In this document: positions 53,101-63,904 of the stretch, piece after piece
Numbering within the stretch: the first letter of the stretch is position 1
Layout of the letters: every line of letters starts with the position of its first letter
Source: Thamnaconus septentrionalis
Taxonomy: Eukaryota > Chordata > Actinopteri > Tetraodontiformes > Monacanthidae
Direction of reading: 5' to 3'
Assembly: GCA_009823395.1 (NCBI GenBank)
Contig: CM020510.1
Coordinates: 206,001 to 270,000 of the forward strand
DNA: 64,000 nt
Program-made: the position numbers and the translations under genes
The notes under the pieces: generated by a model
Database searches by the model: none
Told to the model about the DNA's origin: nothing
Seen by the model: the letters and a program-made list of their open reading frames with translations, nothing else

Positions 53101-54715
53101 ATATCATACGAAGTAGTAACATTGTAGAGTTGTAGATTAGCATTGTAGCTAAGTGACACATGTAGATGGATTGCAGAATAGGATTAGAATTCAAATGTAA
53201 GATCAGATATGTCCAAATGTGAATTTGATTAGAAAAGTTGAGATTGATTTAATGTCATAGGTGTAAGGTGTCAATTTCAGGATATATTAAGTTAATATCA
53301 GTTGAAGTTATTTGAAAGTTAATGTGAAGTCGTATGGGCAGATTGATTAGTGTAGTTCATGTTAGTAAATTGGGTATCAGAGGTAAGTGAATAAGAAAAT
53401 TTTGTGCAGGATAAAAATTAGTGATGGGAATTTGGTTAGCTGGCAAAGTGGGATAATGAGTATCTCGGTGATGCGTTGAAGAATAAATGGCTGTAGGGTT
53501 AGATAGTGGAGTAAAGAAAAATCATGGGAGCCAAGCATTGGGTGCCCAGATAACAAGTTTGGTAGAATCAATTTAATAGGTAGGTTAAGTTAAGTTGGTG
53601 ATGAAGTTTGGTAGGAGGGAGTGAGCATTATAGATAGATTTTTGCAGAACGTGAAAGGGTGGCTATGAAGGTATAGCTCAGGCTCAGAAGGAGTAGTTGA
53701 AAACTTAGAAAAAATTGTATTAAGTCAGGTAGTTAGATAGATGAAGAATTGTGAAATGGTTCATAGGGGTAATATAGATGTAGATTGTGTAGGTTAGAAA
53801 AATGTTAGTTCATAAAATGTATGAGTATCGTGTGCAAAGCAGAGTATGGTTCTGGCAAATCAATGGTAGGTGTGTATATAAGTGATTACGGTTCTGTGGG
53901 TGATAAATGAGTGGTGAAGAGAGAAAATGGCCTAAATGATAAAAGTGGCCGGCAAGTGAAGAGTGGTGTGATCAAGCTTAAGGTTAAGGGATTAGGAGAC
54001 GTAGTAGGAGAATGGTATAAAAAAATATGGTCCGATGAAGTTTGGTTTTTAAGAAGTTGCAATGGATGAGATGGGAGTTAGTTGGTGCAATGGTTCAGTA
54101 AGTTATAATAACTCAAGGGTTGGTGGTGTTTGACACAAAGAAGGTAGATGTCAGTTCGTATGTTCGGATTGATATTATAAGTGTAGTTGGGCTTTGGGAA
54201 ATTTTAGAGGATGAGGAAAAGTTGTCAGGTTTAGGTGGAGAACGTGTCTGTAGGTAAGGGAATTGAAGTTAGAGAGTACAGGGATAATATTATGCCTAGG
54301 GAAATAGATGGGTAATGAATAAGATCGACGGATGGGAGCTAAAAGTGATTGTGTAAGTGGATAAGTTGCAGTAAGGGTCAAGAGAAAGGGGCGCTTAAGT
54401 GTGTCAATTAGATTCCAGTTGAGGTTTTGATGGAAAGTGAGATTTAAATGCAATAGACAAGTGCTGCTACATATGGCACAATTTCTAAGGTAAGGATTGA
54501 ATAATATAATTAAGGAATAGTTGTAAGATGTGGTGTTAGCCACTTGTGTATTAATTTTAATTGGTTTTAGATAGGAATAGTGTTTGTCATTTTAGAAATG
54601 GGGTAGTATCCTGTGCACTCATAATGGGCAGTTAGTTAGAATGGCTGTGGTTGAGAGTGCTATAGCCGTAGTGGATTCGCCGGCGCGGGCCACGGTTGAA
54701 GTGTGTCAATAAATT
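47171..54715. other. C-poor, feature-free region; probable failed consensus
   Basis: Composed of short words (gttag, gtgag, atgtc, tagta) with few CC pairs, no telomeric tracts, no tandem periodicity visible by eye, and only short ORFs of unusual composition. The left edge grades out of array unit 7; the right edge returns to the unit marker near 54727. The simplest reading is several further 2.6-kb units with very low base quality. Nothing annotatable is seen. Confidence 0.55.
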
Positions 54716-54985
54716 GGCCTGACAGTAGGTGGGTGTCCAGTCCCCGAGAGGGAGAACCGGACGAGGCACACGAGCCATCCTGGTGTTCACAGACCTCAAT
54801 CCGACACTCACGCTTGGGGTGAGAGGCTTCGTCTCTGCGGTCTTGGGAGGAGTGATGGCGTAGTTGTTTTGTCTTCGTGAAGATTTTCCGTCGACAAAAA
54901 AGTCATTTTCGTGTAAAATTTTGGTAAAAAATTGTTCCAACCCGGTTAAATGAGTCAAGGAAGAAGGTTGAAATTCGAGTCAAAA
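54716..54985 (-). mobile_element. Partial 2.6-kb unit, 5'-truncated into telomere
   Basis: The marker gtgggtgtccagtcccc through to gagtcaaaa matches the unit leader with few errors, then stops at ggttaggg. Truncation lies just downstream of the hammerhead in sense orientation. Confidence 0.65.
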
Positions 54986-55030
54986 GGTTAGGGTTAGGGT
55001 TAGAGGTTAGGGTTAGGAGTTAGGGTTAGG
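54986..55030 (+). repeat. Telomeric repeats (TTAGGG)
   Basis: Six TTAGGG units with gaggttaggg variants. Confidence 0.9.
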
Positions 55031-55232
55031 AAAAAGGAGTTTTCTCCAAAGAAAACCCGGTGCCTACTCTGCAACAGGGTGTGTTCCAGGTGGGCTCCCC
55101 AGCCCTCGAGTTCTTCCACCACCCTAAAAATTGGTGGGGTTTCAAAATTACACATCACGTGTTGAATCACGAAAGACAGCGTTGTGACGTTTGACCATAA
55201 GATTAGCCTTCATCAGGCGCTGGCTGTCTTGA
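55031..55232 (-). mobile_element. E element tail with hammerhead, truncated just upstream of it
   Basis: Terminal hairpin TTTTCTCC/GAAAACC, ggtgcctactctg, CCACCACC-type hairpin and hammerhead 55173-55230 (stem I AAGACAGC/GCTGTCTT, CTGATGA, extra A, CAAACGTC). The 5' edge meets gaggttaggg exactly at the end of stem I. Confidence 0.6.
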
Positions 55233-55474
55233 GGTTAGGGTTAGGGTTAGGGTTAGGGTTAGGGTCAGGGTCAGGGTCCAGGGTCAGGGTCAGGGTTAGG
55301 GTTAGGAGGTTAGGGTTGGGGTTAGGGTTGGGGTTTTAGGGTTTAGGGTTAGGGTTAGGGTTGGGTTAGGGGTTGGGGTTAGGGGTTAGGGTTGGGGTTA
55401 GGGTTAGGTTAGGGTTGGGGTTAGGGTTAGGGTTGGGGTTAGGGGTTGGGGTTAGGGGTTAGGGTTAGGGTTGG
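55233..55474 (+). repeat. Telomeric tract with GGGGTT and GGGTCA variants
   Basis: TTAGGG mixed with TTGGGG, CAGGGT and GGGTTTT variants; the most variant-rich tract in the window. Confidence 0.85.
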
Positions 55475-56015
55475 GTACAGGGGAGGTAACCACGATCGGG
55501 AAATTCCGATCCTCTAAAATAATGGAATGTCTCCACGGTGGAATGAGTTATAGACTTGAAATTTTGTACACATGTGTATGAGGCGTGTACCTACCTGTGA
55601 CGTGAGTTACGTGATGATGTCACTTCCGGTTCCGGAGTTATACCGGAAATAGTCATATCTCTCGGGAACCGTAGGTCGTAGAGACTAGGACAGCACCAGC
55701 GTGTTCAGCATGGCCGAATTATGTCAGACGGATCAAAGGTTCCAAGGTCGTAGGACTTACCGTTCTCGCGATATTTGCGTTTGAATTTCGCTATTCATTT
55801 CAATGGCAGATTCGTTGAGTGGCAAAAACAATAAGTGTTTTCGAAAAATCACCTCCCAGAAAAGTGGTTTGGAGCGTTTCAGGCCATTTGGAGTTGATAT
55901 GCCCTTTTAGGTAGTAACTTTTTCACCTAGGTGGCGCTATAGTCACCAAAGTTTAATGAGACGACCCGGAGGTCAGTCAGAGCCCCAGATGTACAAGAAT
56001 CACGTGTCAATTATG
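55475..56015 (-). mobile_element. R element, full-length, minus strand
   Basis: Reads gtacaggggaggtaaccacgatcggg... to cacgtgtcaattatg. The 5' end agrees with + copies at 16597, 18449 and 22806. The minus-copy ORF is interrupted by indels. Confidence 0.75.
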
Positions 56016-56500
56016 TTAGGGTTAGGGTTAGGGTTAGGGGTTAGGGTTAGGGTTAGGTACAGGGGTAATAACCACGATCGGGAAATTCCCGATCCTCTAA
56101 AATGTCCACATCTCCATGATGGAATGAGTTATAGATCTGAAATTTGGTACACGCGTGTATGAGGCGAGTACCTACCTGTGACGTGAATTACGTGATGATG
56201 TCACTTCCGGTTCCGGAGTTAGGGTTAGGGTTAGGGTTAGGGTTAGGGGGTAGGGGTAGGGTTAGGGTTAGGGTTAGGGTTAGGAGTTAGGTACAGGGGT
56301 AATAACCACGATCGGAAATTCGATCCTCTAAAATGTCGATATCTCCACGGTGGAATGAGTTATAGACTTGAAATTTTGTACACATGTGTATGAGGCGTGT
56401 ACCTACCTGTGACGTGAGTTACGTGATGATGTCACTTCCGGTTCCGGAGTTATACCGGAAATAGTCAGGGTTAGGGTTAGGGTTGGGTTAGGGTTAGGTT
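56016..56500 (-). mobile_element. Two 5'-truncated R elements in TTAGGG repeats
   Basis: R 56057-56220 (truncated at ccggagtta, which merges with ttaggg) and R 56291-56466 (truncated at ccggaaatagtca). Both 3' ends are gtacagg next to ttag. TTAGGG tracts lie at 56016-56056, 56221-56290 and 56467-56500. Confidence 0.75.
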
Positions 56501-57790
56501 AAGGAAAAAAGTTCTCTCCGAAGAGAGAACGGTGCACACTCCTCTTCAGTCGGAGCTGGTGGGGCAGATCTCACAGCCATGGGTTCCACCACCCAAGGTG
56601 GTGGAGGTTCAAAAATTTAACTTAGCAGTTCTTTGCTAGTTAGAAGTGGAAGCCGTTCGCTGTAGCGTTTACGGCCACGTACAAGGCCTTCATCAGGCGC
56701 GGTGGGCAGGTGGAATAACCTAATATGGCCTACTCCACTTGGGCCGATGCCCAGCTGCTCCCTCAGGGTGCAGTTTAGCGTCATGCCCAGGGCGGAATAG
56801 ACTCTCACCATCATCTACTCTATGCCCCTAGTATGGGAGTTTGCATAGTTTTTCCCTCAGTGAGTACTTACAAAGGTAAGTAATCCAATTAGTGTCCTTT
56901 TTCTAGAGTTATTCTTCCTTTTAGGGGTTTTCCGAATTTGACTAACATGTCTTTTTCTTCCTTTTAGGGGTTTCCAGGTAAGTATAGAAGTTTTAAGGGT
57001 AAGTATTGTTTTTCTCAAATTATTGGCTCAATTTGTGATTAATTATGTCTTTTTCTTCCAGCAGGGGTTCCAGGTGATGTTTTTCCAGGTGAGGGTGTCT
57101 TCTTTTCTTCCTTTGATCTTCTGTTTATTTCCAGTACTTTCACATCTATCTGGAACTATTCTCCCTGGGCCTTCCAAAATTCACTCATATGTGTTTAATA
57201 AAAAATTCCAGCTCAACTGGTGTTATGGTATTTCTTCTTCGTTTAATATAGCGCACTGTGGAGTCCCGGGTGGCCGTGGGAATTGGTGTGGGTGGCTCAG
57301 AAGAATAGATGGAGGATACAGGGTTAGAACAGGATCCAGGGATTAGAGAGGTCACTGCCTCTCTCATCCAAATCCTCTCCACCATCCCATCCTTCCCTCC
57401 CCTTCCCCATCACTCTTCCCTGAGCCCGTCATTCCCGTTCTCACTGGGAAGTCAGGTCCAGGCCCAAGTCGAGATCAAGGGGTGCTCAGTTTGTCGAGGT
57501 TAGGGTTAGGGGACAGAGCTAGGGTTGAGGATGGGCATCCTGTGGGGTTAAATTTAGATTAGCACCAATTAAGGGTTAAGTTTGGGCGCATGTACTACAA
57601 AGGAGTTCAGGATTAGGGTGTCCAATAAGGGGTTAAGGTTGGTGGCATACATCCAATTGTAGTTCTGTTGTTTAGGTTTGGAGGTTTGGTCGAGATTGTC
57701 ATTAAGACTTGTGAGTCAAGGTCTCAGGGGCTAAGGCATGAGAGACCACATCCAACACACTGGCCCGACTACTTGGGACCGGCGGAGTGA
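56501..57790 (-). mobile_element. Gamma-type E unit 1 of a ~1.29-kb tandem
   Basis: Terminal hairpin GTTCTCTC/GAGAGAAC (56510-56529), hairpin CCACCACC/GGTGGTGG, degenerate hammerhead (56650-56705; CTGATGA present, GAAAC changed to GTAAACG). + strand: GCAGTTTAGCGTCATGCCCAGG, repeated GGGGTTTCCAGGTAAGTAT blocks (56930-57100), AATAAA 57197-57202. Confidence 0.6.
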
Positions 57791-59085
57791 GGTTGGAAAA
57801 GTTCTCTCCGAAGAGAGGCGGTGCACACTCCTCTTCAGTCCCGAGACTGGTGAGGCAGATCTCACAGCCATGGGTTCCACTACCCCAAAGGTGGTGGAGG
57901 TTCAAAAATTTAACTTAGCAGTTCTTTGCTGGTTAGAAATTGGGCAGTTAGCATGGCGTTTACGGCAGTACCAGGAGATGCCTTCATCCAGGCGTGGTGG
58001 AGCAGAGTGAATAGCCAACCCTGTGGCCTACTCCGCTTGGACGTGCCTTGGCTGCTCCCCTCAGGGTGCAGTTTAGCGTCATGCCCAGGATGAATAGACT
58101 CTCATCATGTCTCTGTGCCTGGTATGGGATTTGCATAGTTTTTCCCTCCATTGATGCACTAGGAGTAGAGTAGTCCAGTTAGGTGTCCTTTTTCTGGGTT
58201 ATTGTTCCTTTTAGGGTTTTCCAGTTGACTTGTATGTCTTTTTCTTCCTTTTAGGGTTTCCCAAAATTGAGTATGGGTTTTAAGGAACAAGTATTGTTTT
58301 CTCAAATTATTGAAACCAATTTGCTGACTAATTATGTCTTTTTTCTTCAACAGGGGTTCCAGGTGATGTTTTTCCAGGTAAGTACTCTTCACTTTTCTTA
58401 TTTGTGATCTTCTGATATTCCAATTTTTCACATCCTATCTTGACTCTTCTCTGAGCCTTCAAAAGTTCACTCATATATGTTTAATAAAAGTGAGCTCAAC
58501 TGGTGTCAGTGGTCTTCTTCTACGTTTAATATAGGCGCACTATGGGTCCAGTGGCCCGTGGGAATTGGGCGTGAGTGGCTCAGAAAGAATAGATGGAGGA
58601 TACAGGAGTTGGGAACAGGATCGAGGGATTCAGAGAGGTCACTGCACTCCTCTATCAAATCCTCTCCACCATCCCATCCTTCCCTCTTCCTTCCCCATCA
58701 CTCTTCCCTGGAACCGTCGTTTTCCGTTCTCACTAGGAGATCCAGGTTCCGGGCCCAGAGTCGAGATATCAAGTTGTATCGGTTTATGGGGGTTAGGGGT
58801 TGGGGACAGGGCTAGGGTTGGGGATATGGGCATCCTATTGGGGGTTAAATTTAGTCTTACCAATTAAAGGGGTTAAGTTTGGGCGCATACCACAAGGGGT
58901 TGGGTTTGGGTGTCCAATAAGGGGTTGAAGTTTGGGCGCATACATCCAATTAGTTCTGTTTAGGGTTTAGGTTTTGGTCAGGGTGTCAATAAGACTTAGC
59001 AGTCAAGGTCTCCCAGGGGCTAAAGGCATGAGAGACCACATCCAACACACAACCTTGACTAAGGGACCCGGCGGGTACAGTTGAG
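57791..59085 (-). mobile_element. Gamma-type E unit 2 of the tandem
   Basis: Repeats the preceding unit with many indels: hairpin 57800-57815, hammerhead remnant 57935-57998, acceptor/donor chain (58340-58382), AATAAA 58483-58488, spacer to 59085. Confidence 0.55.
58330..58382 (+). promoter_or_regulatory. Recursive-splice-like chain on G-rich strand
   Basis: ttttttcttcaacAG/GGGTTCCAG/GTGATG, then tttttccAG/GTAAGTAC: pyrimidine tract plus AG directly joined to GTAAGT, the form of a ratchet site. The same order occurs at 57045-57095. Confidence 0.4.
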
Positions 59086-59504
59086 AAAAAGTTCTCTCCG
59101 AGAGAAGGCGGTACTACTCCTCTTCAGGCCCGGGCTGGTGAGGCCCAGATCTCACAGCCATGGGTTCCACTCACCCAAAGGTGAGGTGGAGGTTCAAAAA
59201 TTTAACTTAGCAGTTCTTGCTAGTTAGAAAGTGGGCGCTAGATTGGCATAGCGTTTGACGCATGTTCCCTTAATCAGTATGTGATGGAGGAACAGAGTCA
59301 GGTAGCTAATATGGCCTGCTACCCACTTGGGCCATGTGCCCAGCTGCTCTCCCTCCAGGGTGCAGTTTAACGTCATGCCGAGGATTGGAATAGACTCACC
59401 ATCATCTCTCTATGCCCCTAGTATGGGATTTTGTATAGTTTCCTCGATTGAGTACTTACAGGTAAGTAATCCAATTAGTGTCCTTTTTCTAGGTTATTCT
59501 TAGG
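59086..59504 (-). mobile_element. Gamma-type E unit 3, truncated
   Basis: Third tandem copy, ending at aggttattcttagggttagg where the unit breaks into telomeric repeat; its hammerhead is too degenerate to score. Confidence 0.55.
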
Positions 59505-59978
59505 GTTAGGAGTTGGGGTTGGGGTTAGGGTTAGGGTTAGGGTTAGGGTTAGGGTTAGGGTTGAGGGTTAGGGTTGGGAGGTTGGGTACAGGGGTATAAC
59601 CACGATCGGGAGATTCCGATCCTCTAAAATGTTGATATCTCACGGTGGAATGAGTTATAGACTTGAAATTTTGTACATGTGTATGAGGGCGTGTAGCTAC
59701 CTGTGACGTGAGTTACGTGATGATGTCACTTCCGGTTCCGGAGTTATACCGGAAATCATCTCATCTCGAGGAAACCATGGGTCGTAGAGACTCGGGATGG
59801 TACCAGTGTGTTCAGCATGGCCGAATTATGTCAGACGGATCAAGGTTCCAAGGTCGTAGGACTTGCCGTTCTCGTGATATTTGCGTTTTAATTTCGCTAT
59901 TCTATTTCAATGGAGATTAGGTTGGTGGCAAAAACAGCCGTGTTTTCCGAAAATCAGGGTTAGGGTTAGGGTTAGAAG
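59505..59978 (-). mobile_element. Telomeric repeats with 370-bp R element
   Basis: TTAGGG tract 59505-59585; R 59586-59955, truncated at ttccgaaaatca; then TTAGGG to 59978. Confidence 0.75.
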
Positions 59979-60132
59979 TTAGGTTTGGGGAAAAAAGGTT
60001 TTCTCCAAAGAGAAACCTGGAGCACTCTCCGCTACAGAGTATGCTCCAGGGTGGGCCCCAAACCCTTGGTTGGTCCACCACCCGAAGGTGGTGGGGTTTC
60101 AAAATTTATACTTAGCATGTGGCTCAGTAGTA

Positions 60133-60189
60133 GACGGCGTTCGCGCAACGTTTCGGCTATAGACAGCCTTCCTCAGAGCTGGCAGGTCT
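60133..60189 (-). ncRNA. Hammerhead-type motif (beta, minus)
   Basis: CTGAGGA, extra A, stem II GGCT/AGCC, GAAACGTT and GCGC are intact; the upstream arm of stem I has diverged (cctGCCAGCT), weakening stem I. Confidence 0.55.
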
Positions 60190-60306
60190 GATGGAGTCGA
60201 CCGCCTGATATGGTATTATTACGCTCACTAGAGGCCGTGCTCTGCTGCACCTCCTTCCCTCTTCAAAATTGACTCAAATTGGTTTCTAATTTAAAATTGT
60301 TTTTTC

Positions 60307-60985
60307 AGGTTGCGGTTTAACGTCATGTTCCAGGACGCTTGAGTAGTAAAAAATTTAGAATAGGCTAATTTAGAATGACTGTAGATAGGTTATTATTAAT
60401 TTGTTTACCTGATAATAAGCACCCACCGTCATCTGCTATGCATGCCTAATATAGGATTTATGCATTTTCCCTCAGGTGGGAAGACTGTTCCTGTCATATG
60501 AAGAGTTCTTGGACTCGGACTTCAAGGTAGGTCTTATTCAATAAGTATTAGTTGTAATATCTTGTATTAATTTTTTGTTTTCTTTCTTCTTTGCAGGGGC
60601 TCCAATTAGTAAGTATTCTTTTTGCAGGGTTTCCGGATCAGGTAGGTAAGGTAGAGGTATTCTTTTCTTCCTTCTCTATCCTTTTCGATCTTCTTCTCCT
60701 CCTTTCCTGTCCCCGTCTTCTTCCTCCTTTGTCTTTCTTTTCTTCCTTTACTTCTCCTTTCTTCCTCTAGTCTTCCTTTTCTCTTCTTCCCGCCTCCTTT
60801 CTTCTCCCTTGATCCACTGTTTTACACTCGGGATCCTTTTCCTTAGCCGCACTAATCTTCTCTTCTTTTTTCAGGTGCTGTGTCTAAGGCTTCATGGTGT
60901 CTTCTGCCTGACTCAAAGCCTTGTCCCCCATCCCCATATAAGGCGCCTGAAGCGGTTCAATAAATGAGCTCAGCTGAAGATTTTT
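60307..60985 (+). ncRNA. Candidate spliced G-strand transcript (beta)
   Basis: Acceptor tttttcAG 60307-60308; acceptor ccctcAG then block 60476-60526 with donor GTAGGT; acceptor tttgcAG, 12-nt block 60597-60608, donor GTAAGTATT; acceptor tttgcAG, 14-nt block 60628-60641, donor GTAGGTAAG; a long pyrimidine tract, acceptor tttttcAG, terminal block from 60875 with AATAAA at 60959-60964 and a downstream T/GT-rich stretch. The site order matches 11630-12303. No RNA evidence is available. Confidence 0.45.
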
Positions 60986-61510
60986 GTGGTCAGTGGCTTT
61001 TTCTTTATATTGGCTCAGACCGGTATTTCCATCGCGGCTTCCTATCAAAAAATAGGGGCTGAGCATAGGGGCGTAAAAAGACAGATGGGCATCAGATTAG
61101 GGGCCAGAAATCAAGTACTAGTTCGGATGGGGCCCAGGCTAGGCTTTAGGGTTAGTAACAGGGGTCAGGGTTATACTGAAGATCGCGGGAATTACAAGCA
61201 GGATAGATCTAGGGTTAGGGGTTCAGTTTAGGGGATAGAAAGGCAGAATAAAGGGTTCTGATTAGAACGTTGTTAAGGGTTCAGGTTAGGGTTAGAGGCT
61301 TAGATAGGATTAGGGTTAGACCAATTGGGGGTTAAGTTTAGAGATTGGGGTCCAAATTGGTTAAGTTTGGGTGAGTAGATCGAATTGGTTAAGTTTGGGG
61401 CTTAGGGTCAGGGTTGGGTGTAAAGGTCCAAAATAGGACCCAGTAGCAGGCAAAAGGGCTCGAGGGGCTTGGGGACCACATCCTTCACTATTAGCCCTCA
61501 GGACCTGGCA

Positions 61511-61680
61511 GGGTAGGTTTGGAAAAAAGGTTTTCTCCAAAGAGAAACCTGGAGCACTCTCCGCTACAGAGTATGCTCAGGGTGGCCCCAAGGGTTAGGG
61601 GTTAGGGTTAGGGTTAGGGTTAGGGTTAGGGTTGGGGGTTGGGGTTAGGGGTTGGGGTTAGGGTTAGGGTTGGGGGTAGG
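61511..61680 (-). mobile_element. Truncated E tail and TTAGGG tract
   Basis: E tail 61511-61590 (ggttttctccaaagagaaacc, ggagcactctccgctacagag) broken at ccccaaggg, then TTAGGG/TTGGGG to 61680. Confidence 0.7.
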
Positions 61681-62610
61681 TTGAGGAGAAGGTCTCCAAG
61701 CCTCTGGGAGGGGCCAGAAAAGGCGCTGTCCATCCCCCCATAGCCATCCCTCCACTGAACCCTCAAAGCTGATTGTGGGGCTCCCTCCGGCCAGGCGGCC
61801 ACATGGCGGACCTCTGTCCAACACGATCTCGCTCCATTTTAATTGTGTTTTAATTATATATGAATTATTTATTATTAATTATTTGTTTAACAATGAATTT
61901 CTTTTGGGTTTGTAACTAATGAATTGTTTTTTATGCTATGAATTGTTTTAAAACAAAATCCAAAAACCCCCAAAAGTGCGAAAAGAAGGACTGCTGTGTC
62001 CGTTCAAAAAAATAATTTTAATAAAACTAAAATGAAAATACAAATACAGATATGCAGCTGTTGCAATCAACAACAACAAAAAACAAAACAAAAACTTCAA
62101 AAATTGTATTGTGCTTGCGTCAGGCGTTTAAGCTGGGAGGATGAACCTTCTTCAAACAACTTAGCACAAAACAAAACAAAAAAGTTGCTCAGGGCTAATG
62201 CTAGCAACAGTAGCTAAAGAGGTAGCTTCTTTTTAGTGGAGATGTTGTCCGTTGAAAGGTCCAAACAGGAATGAGCTCTCAAAACCGGAGCTCTATTTAT
62301 ACCCCATCGCTTTTTTATATAATAACATTTTGGTAATTTTAGCTCTTGGCTTTTTTAACAAAAACATGAAATACATTCAAATGAAAGTAATTTTTAAACT
62401 CGTACAATCATGAACTATATGAATAAAATAACATGAATTAATTTTTTAAAAGATTTTTAATTTTTAATCATTTTAAGTTTTTTAATTTTTAATCTACTTT
62501 TTAATCATTTTAATCCTTTTTAATATTTTAATCTTTTTTGTGTTTTCTGTTTTATGTCTTATGGTTTATAAATTTACCATAGGGTCAGGGGTCTACAAAC
62601 ACCAAATTGA
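61681..62610 (-). mobile_element. Epsilon-like element, minus, degenerate
   Basis: Tail with gaaggtctccaagcctctgggaggg, a remnant of the ORF start (gacagaggtccgccatg on minus near 61810), AT-rich leader, very degenerate hammerhead (62113-62168; outer arms GTGCT/AGCAC), TATAAATAGAGCTC on minus (62287-62301) and AT-rich upstream DNA to 62610. Confidence 0.5.
62287..62301 (-). promoter_or_regulatory. TATA box of epsilon-like element
   Basis: On minus GGTATAAATAGAGCTCC. TATAAATAG is identical to the box at 14912; here it lies about 120 bp from the degenerate hammerhead. Confidence 0.5.
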
Positions 62611-62911
62611 AAATAAAGGTTAAAGGTCACTCATAGTCCAGATTAAACATAAAACATTTGGCGAAAGTAAAGTCCAACTAAAGGTTAGGGTTAACAGAGG
62701 TTAGGGTTAGGGCCAGGATTAGGTAATAGTTAGGGACAGGTTAAGTTTAGGGCCAGATCAAAAAAAAAATGGTTAGGGTTAGGACAGGTTAAGTTTAGGG
62801 GCCAGATTAGATAATGGTTAGGGGTTAGGGTTAGGGTTAGGGTTAAGGGAGGTTAGGGTTAGGGTTAGGGTTGAGGGTTAGGGTTAGGGTTGGGGTTAGG
62901 GTTGGGTTGAG
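62611..62911 (+). repeat. Degenerate and then clean TTAGGG tract
   Basis: Spacer with ggttagggccaggattagg units, then TTAGGG/TTGGGG repeats (62818-62911). Confidence 0.8.
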
Positions 62912-63081
62912 AGAGAGGTCTCCAACCCACTCTGGGAGGGAGCCAGAAAGGCGCTGTCCATCCCCACATAGCCATCCCTCACTGAACCCTCCACTGATTG
63001 TGGGGCTCCCTCAGGGCGGGCGTCCATAGCGGACCTCTGTCCAACCGTCGCTCCATTTTAATTGTATTTTTTAAATTATAT
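62912..63081 (-). mobile_element. Epsilon-like tail, cut by gap
   Basis: Close copy of 61681-61860 (gagaggtctccaacccactctgggaggg, gtccatagcggacctctgtcc), interrupted by the gap. Confidence 0.5.
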
Positions 63082-63181
63082 NNNNNNNNNNNNNNNNNNN
63101 NNNNNNNNNNNNNNNNNNNNNNNNNNNNNNNNNNNNNNNNNNNNNNNNNNNNNNNNNNNNNNNNNNNNNNNNNNNNNNNNN
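63082..63181. other. Assembly gap (100 N)
   Basis: Exactly 100 N. Unlike the first gap, telomeric polarity is the same on both sides. Confidence 0.99.
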
Positions 63182-63904
63182 CCTTCATCCAGGCAAGTCG
63201 ACTGTAGGGTGAGCAACGGATATGGCTTGCCTTTCACCCAAGGCCCATGGCCTGCAACTCCCATGGCTGCAGTTTTAACGTCATGCCAGGGCCGGAATAG
63301 GACCTTGCCGTCATCTACTCTGCAGACCACAATAGGGGATTTCTGCAGTTTTCCATCAGGCAAGTATGCTTCGCTCACAGGGGTTCCAGGTAGAGTATAA
63401 GCCAATGGGGTTTCTCTTTTTTTAATTTTTTGGTTTTTTTCCACATTAGGGGTTCCAATTCAAGGTGAGTATTAATTTTTGGGTGTGAGGTGAGTCTTTT
63501 TCTTTCCTCGGGTTTTTTTTCAGGTAAGTATGCCGTTTAATGAAGGTAAGTATAGCTTCTTTTCCTCCCTTTCTTCCACTATCCTTCCCTTCCATCTCCT
63601 TTGTTCCTCTAATCTACCTTTCTTCTTCTACTGCTTCATCCTGTCTTTCTACCTTTCTCCTATTACGCCAGTTAAACCCCCCCAACCCCATATGTTCACT
63701 AGTATGTACTTTTGAATAAATGTAACGACTCCAACATCTTAAATGTGGCCTCTTCTTTATAACTTGTCTTCATGGCCTCTTCCTTCTTCTTGTGGGCGTG
63801 AGTAAGTGGCATTAAAAAAGATAGTAAGAGCATTCAGAAATATGGGTTAGAATTAGGGACCAGGATTGGGGTTATGGGATAGGAATAGGGATAAAGGGAT
63901 TCTG
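63182..63904 (-). mobile_element. Gamma-type E element, 3' part lost in gap
   Basis: Begins inside a hammerhead (ccttcatccaggcaagtcgactg, the CTGATGA side on minus). + strand: GCAGTTTTAACGTCATGCC block, chain of GGGGTTCCAG/GTAGAG and CAGGTAAGTAT motifs (63380-63555), AATAAA 63715-63720, then spacer. Confidence 0.55.

Larger units (their letters stand above)
59979..61510 (-). mobile_element. E-beta unit, minus-strand counterpart of 11101-12632
   Basis: Same order as the left beta units in reverse orientation: terminal hairpin (about 59997-60021), UUCG-type hairpin (60077-60094), hammerhead (60133-60189), G-strand blocks and polyA signal, then spacer (61070-61510) ending in ctggcagggtaggtttgg. 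Confidence 0.65.

Noticed and set aside
47171..54715. Short ORFs (for example 49296-49505, 52088-52441, 54175-54543)
   Set aside because: Compositionally odd (Ser/Thr/His/Leu-rich), unlike any other part of the window, in a region that looks like failed consensus.
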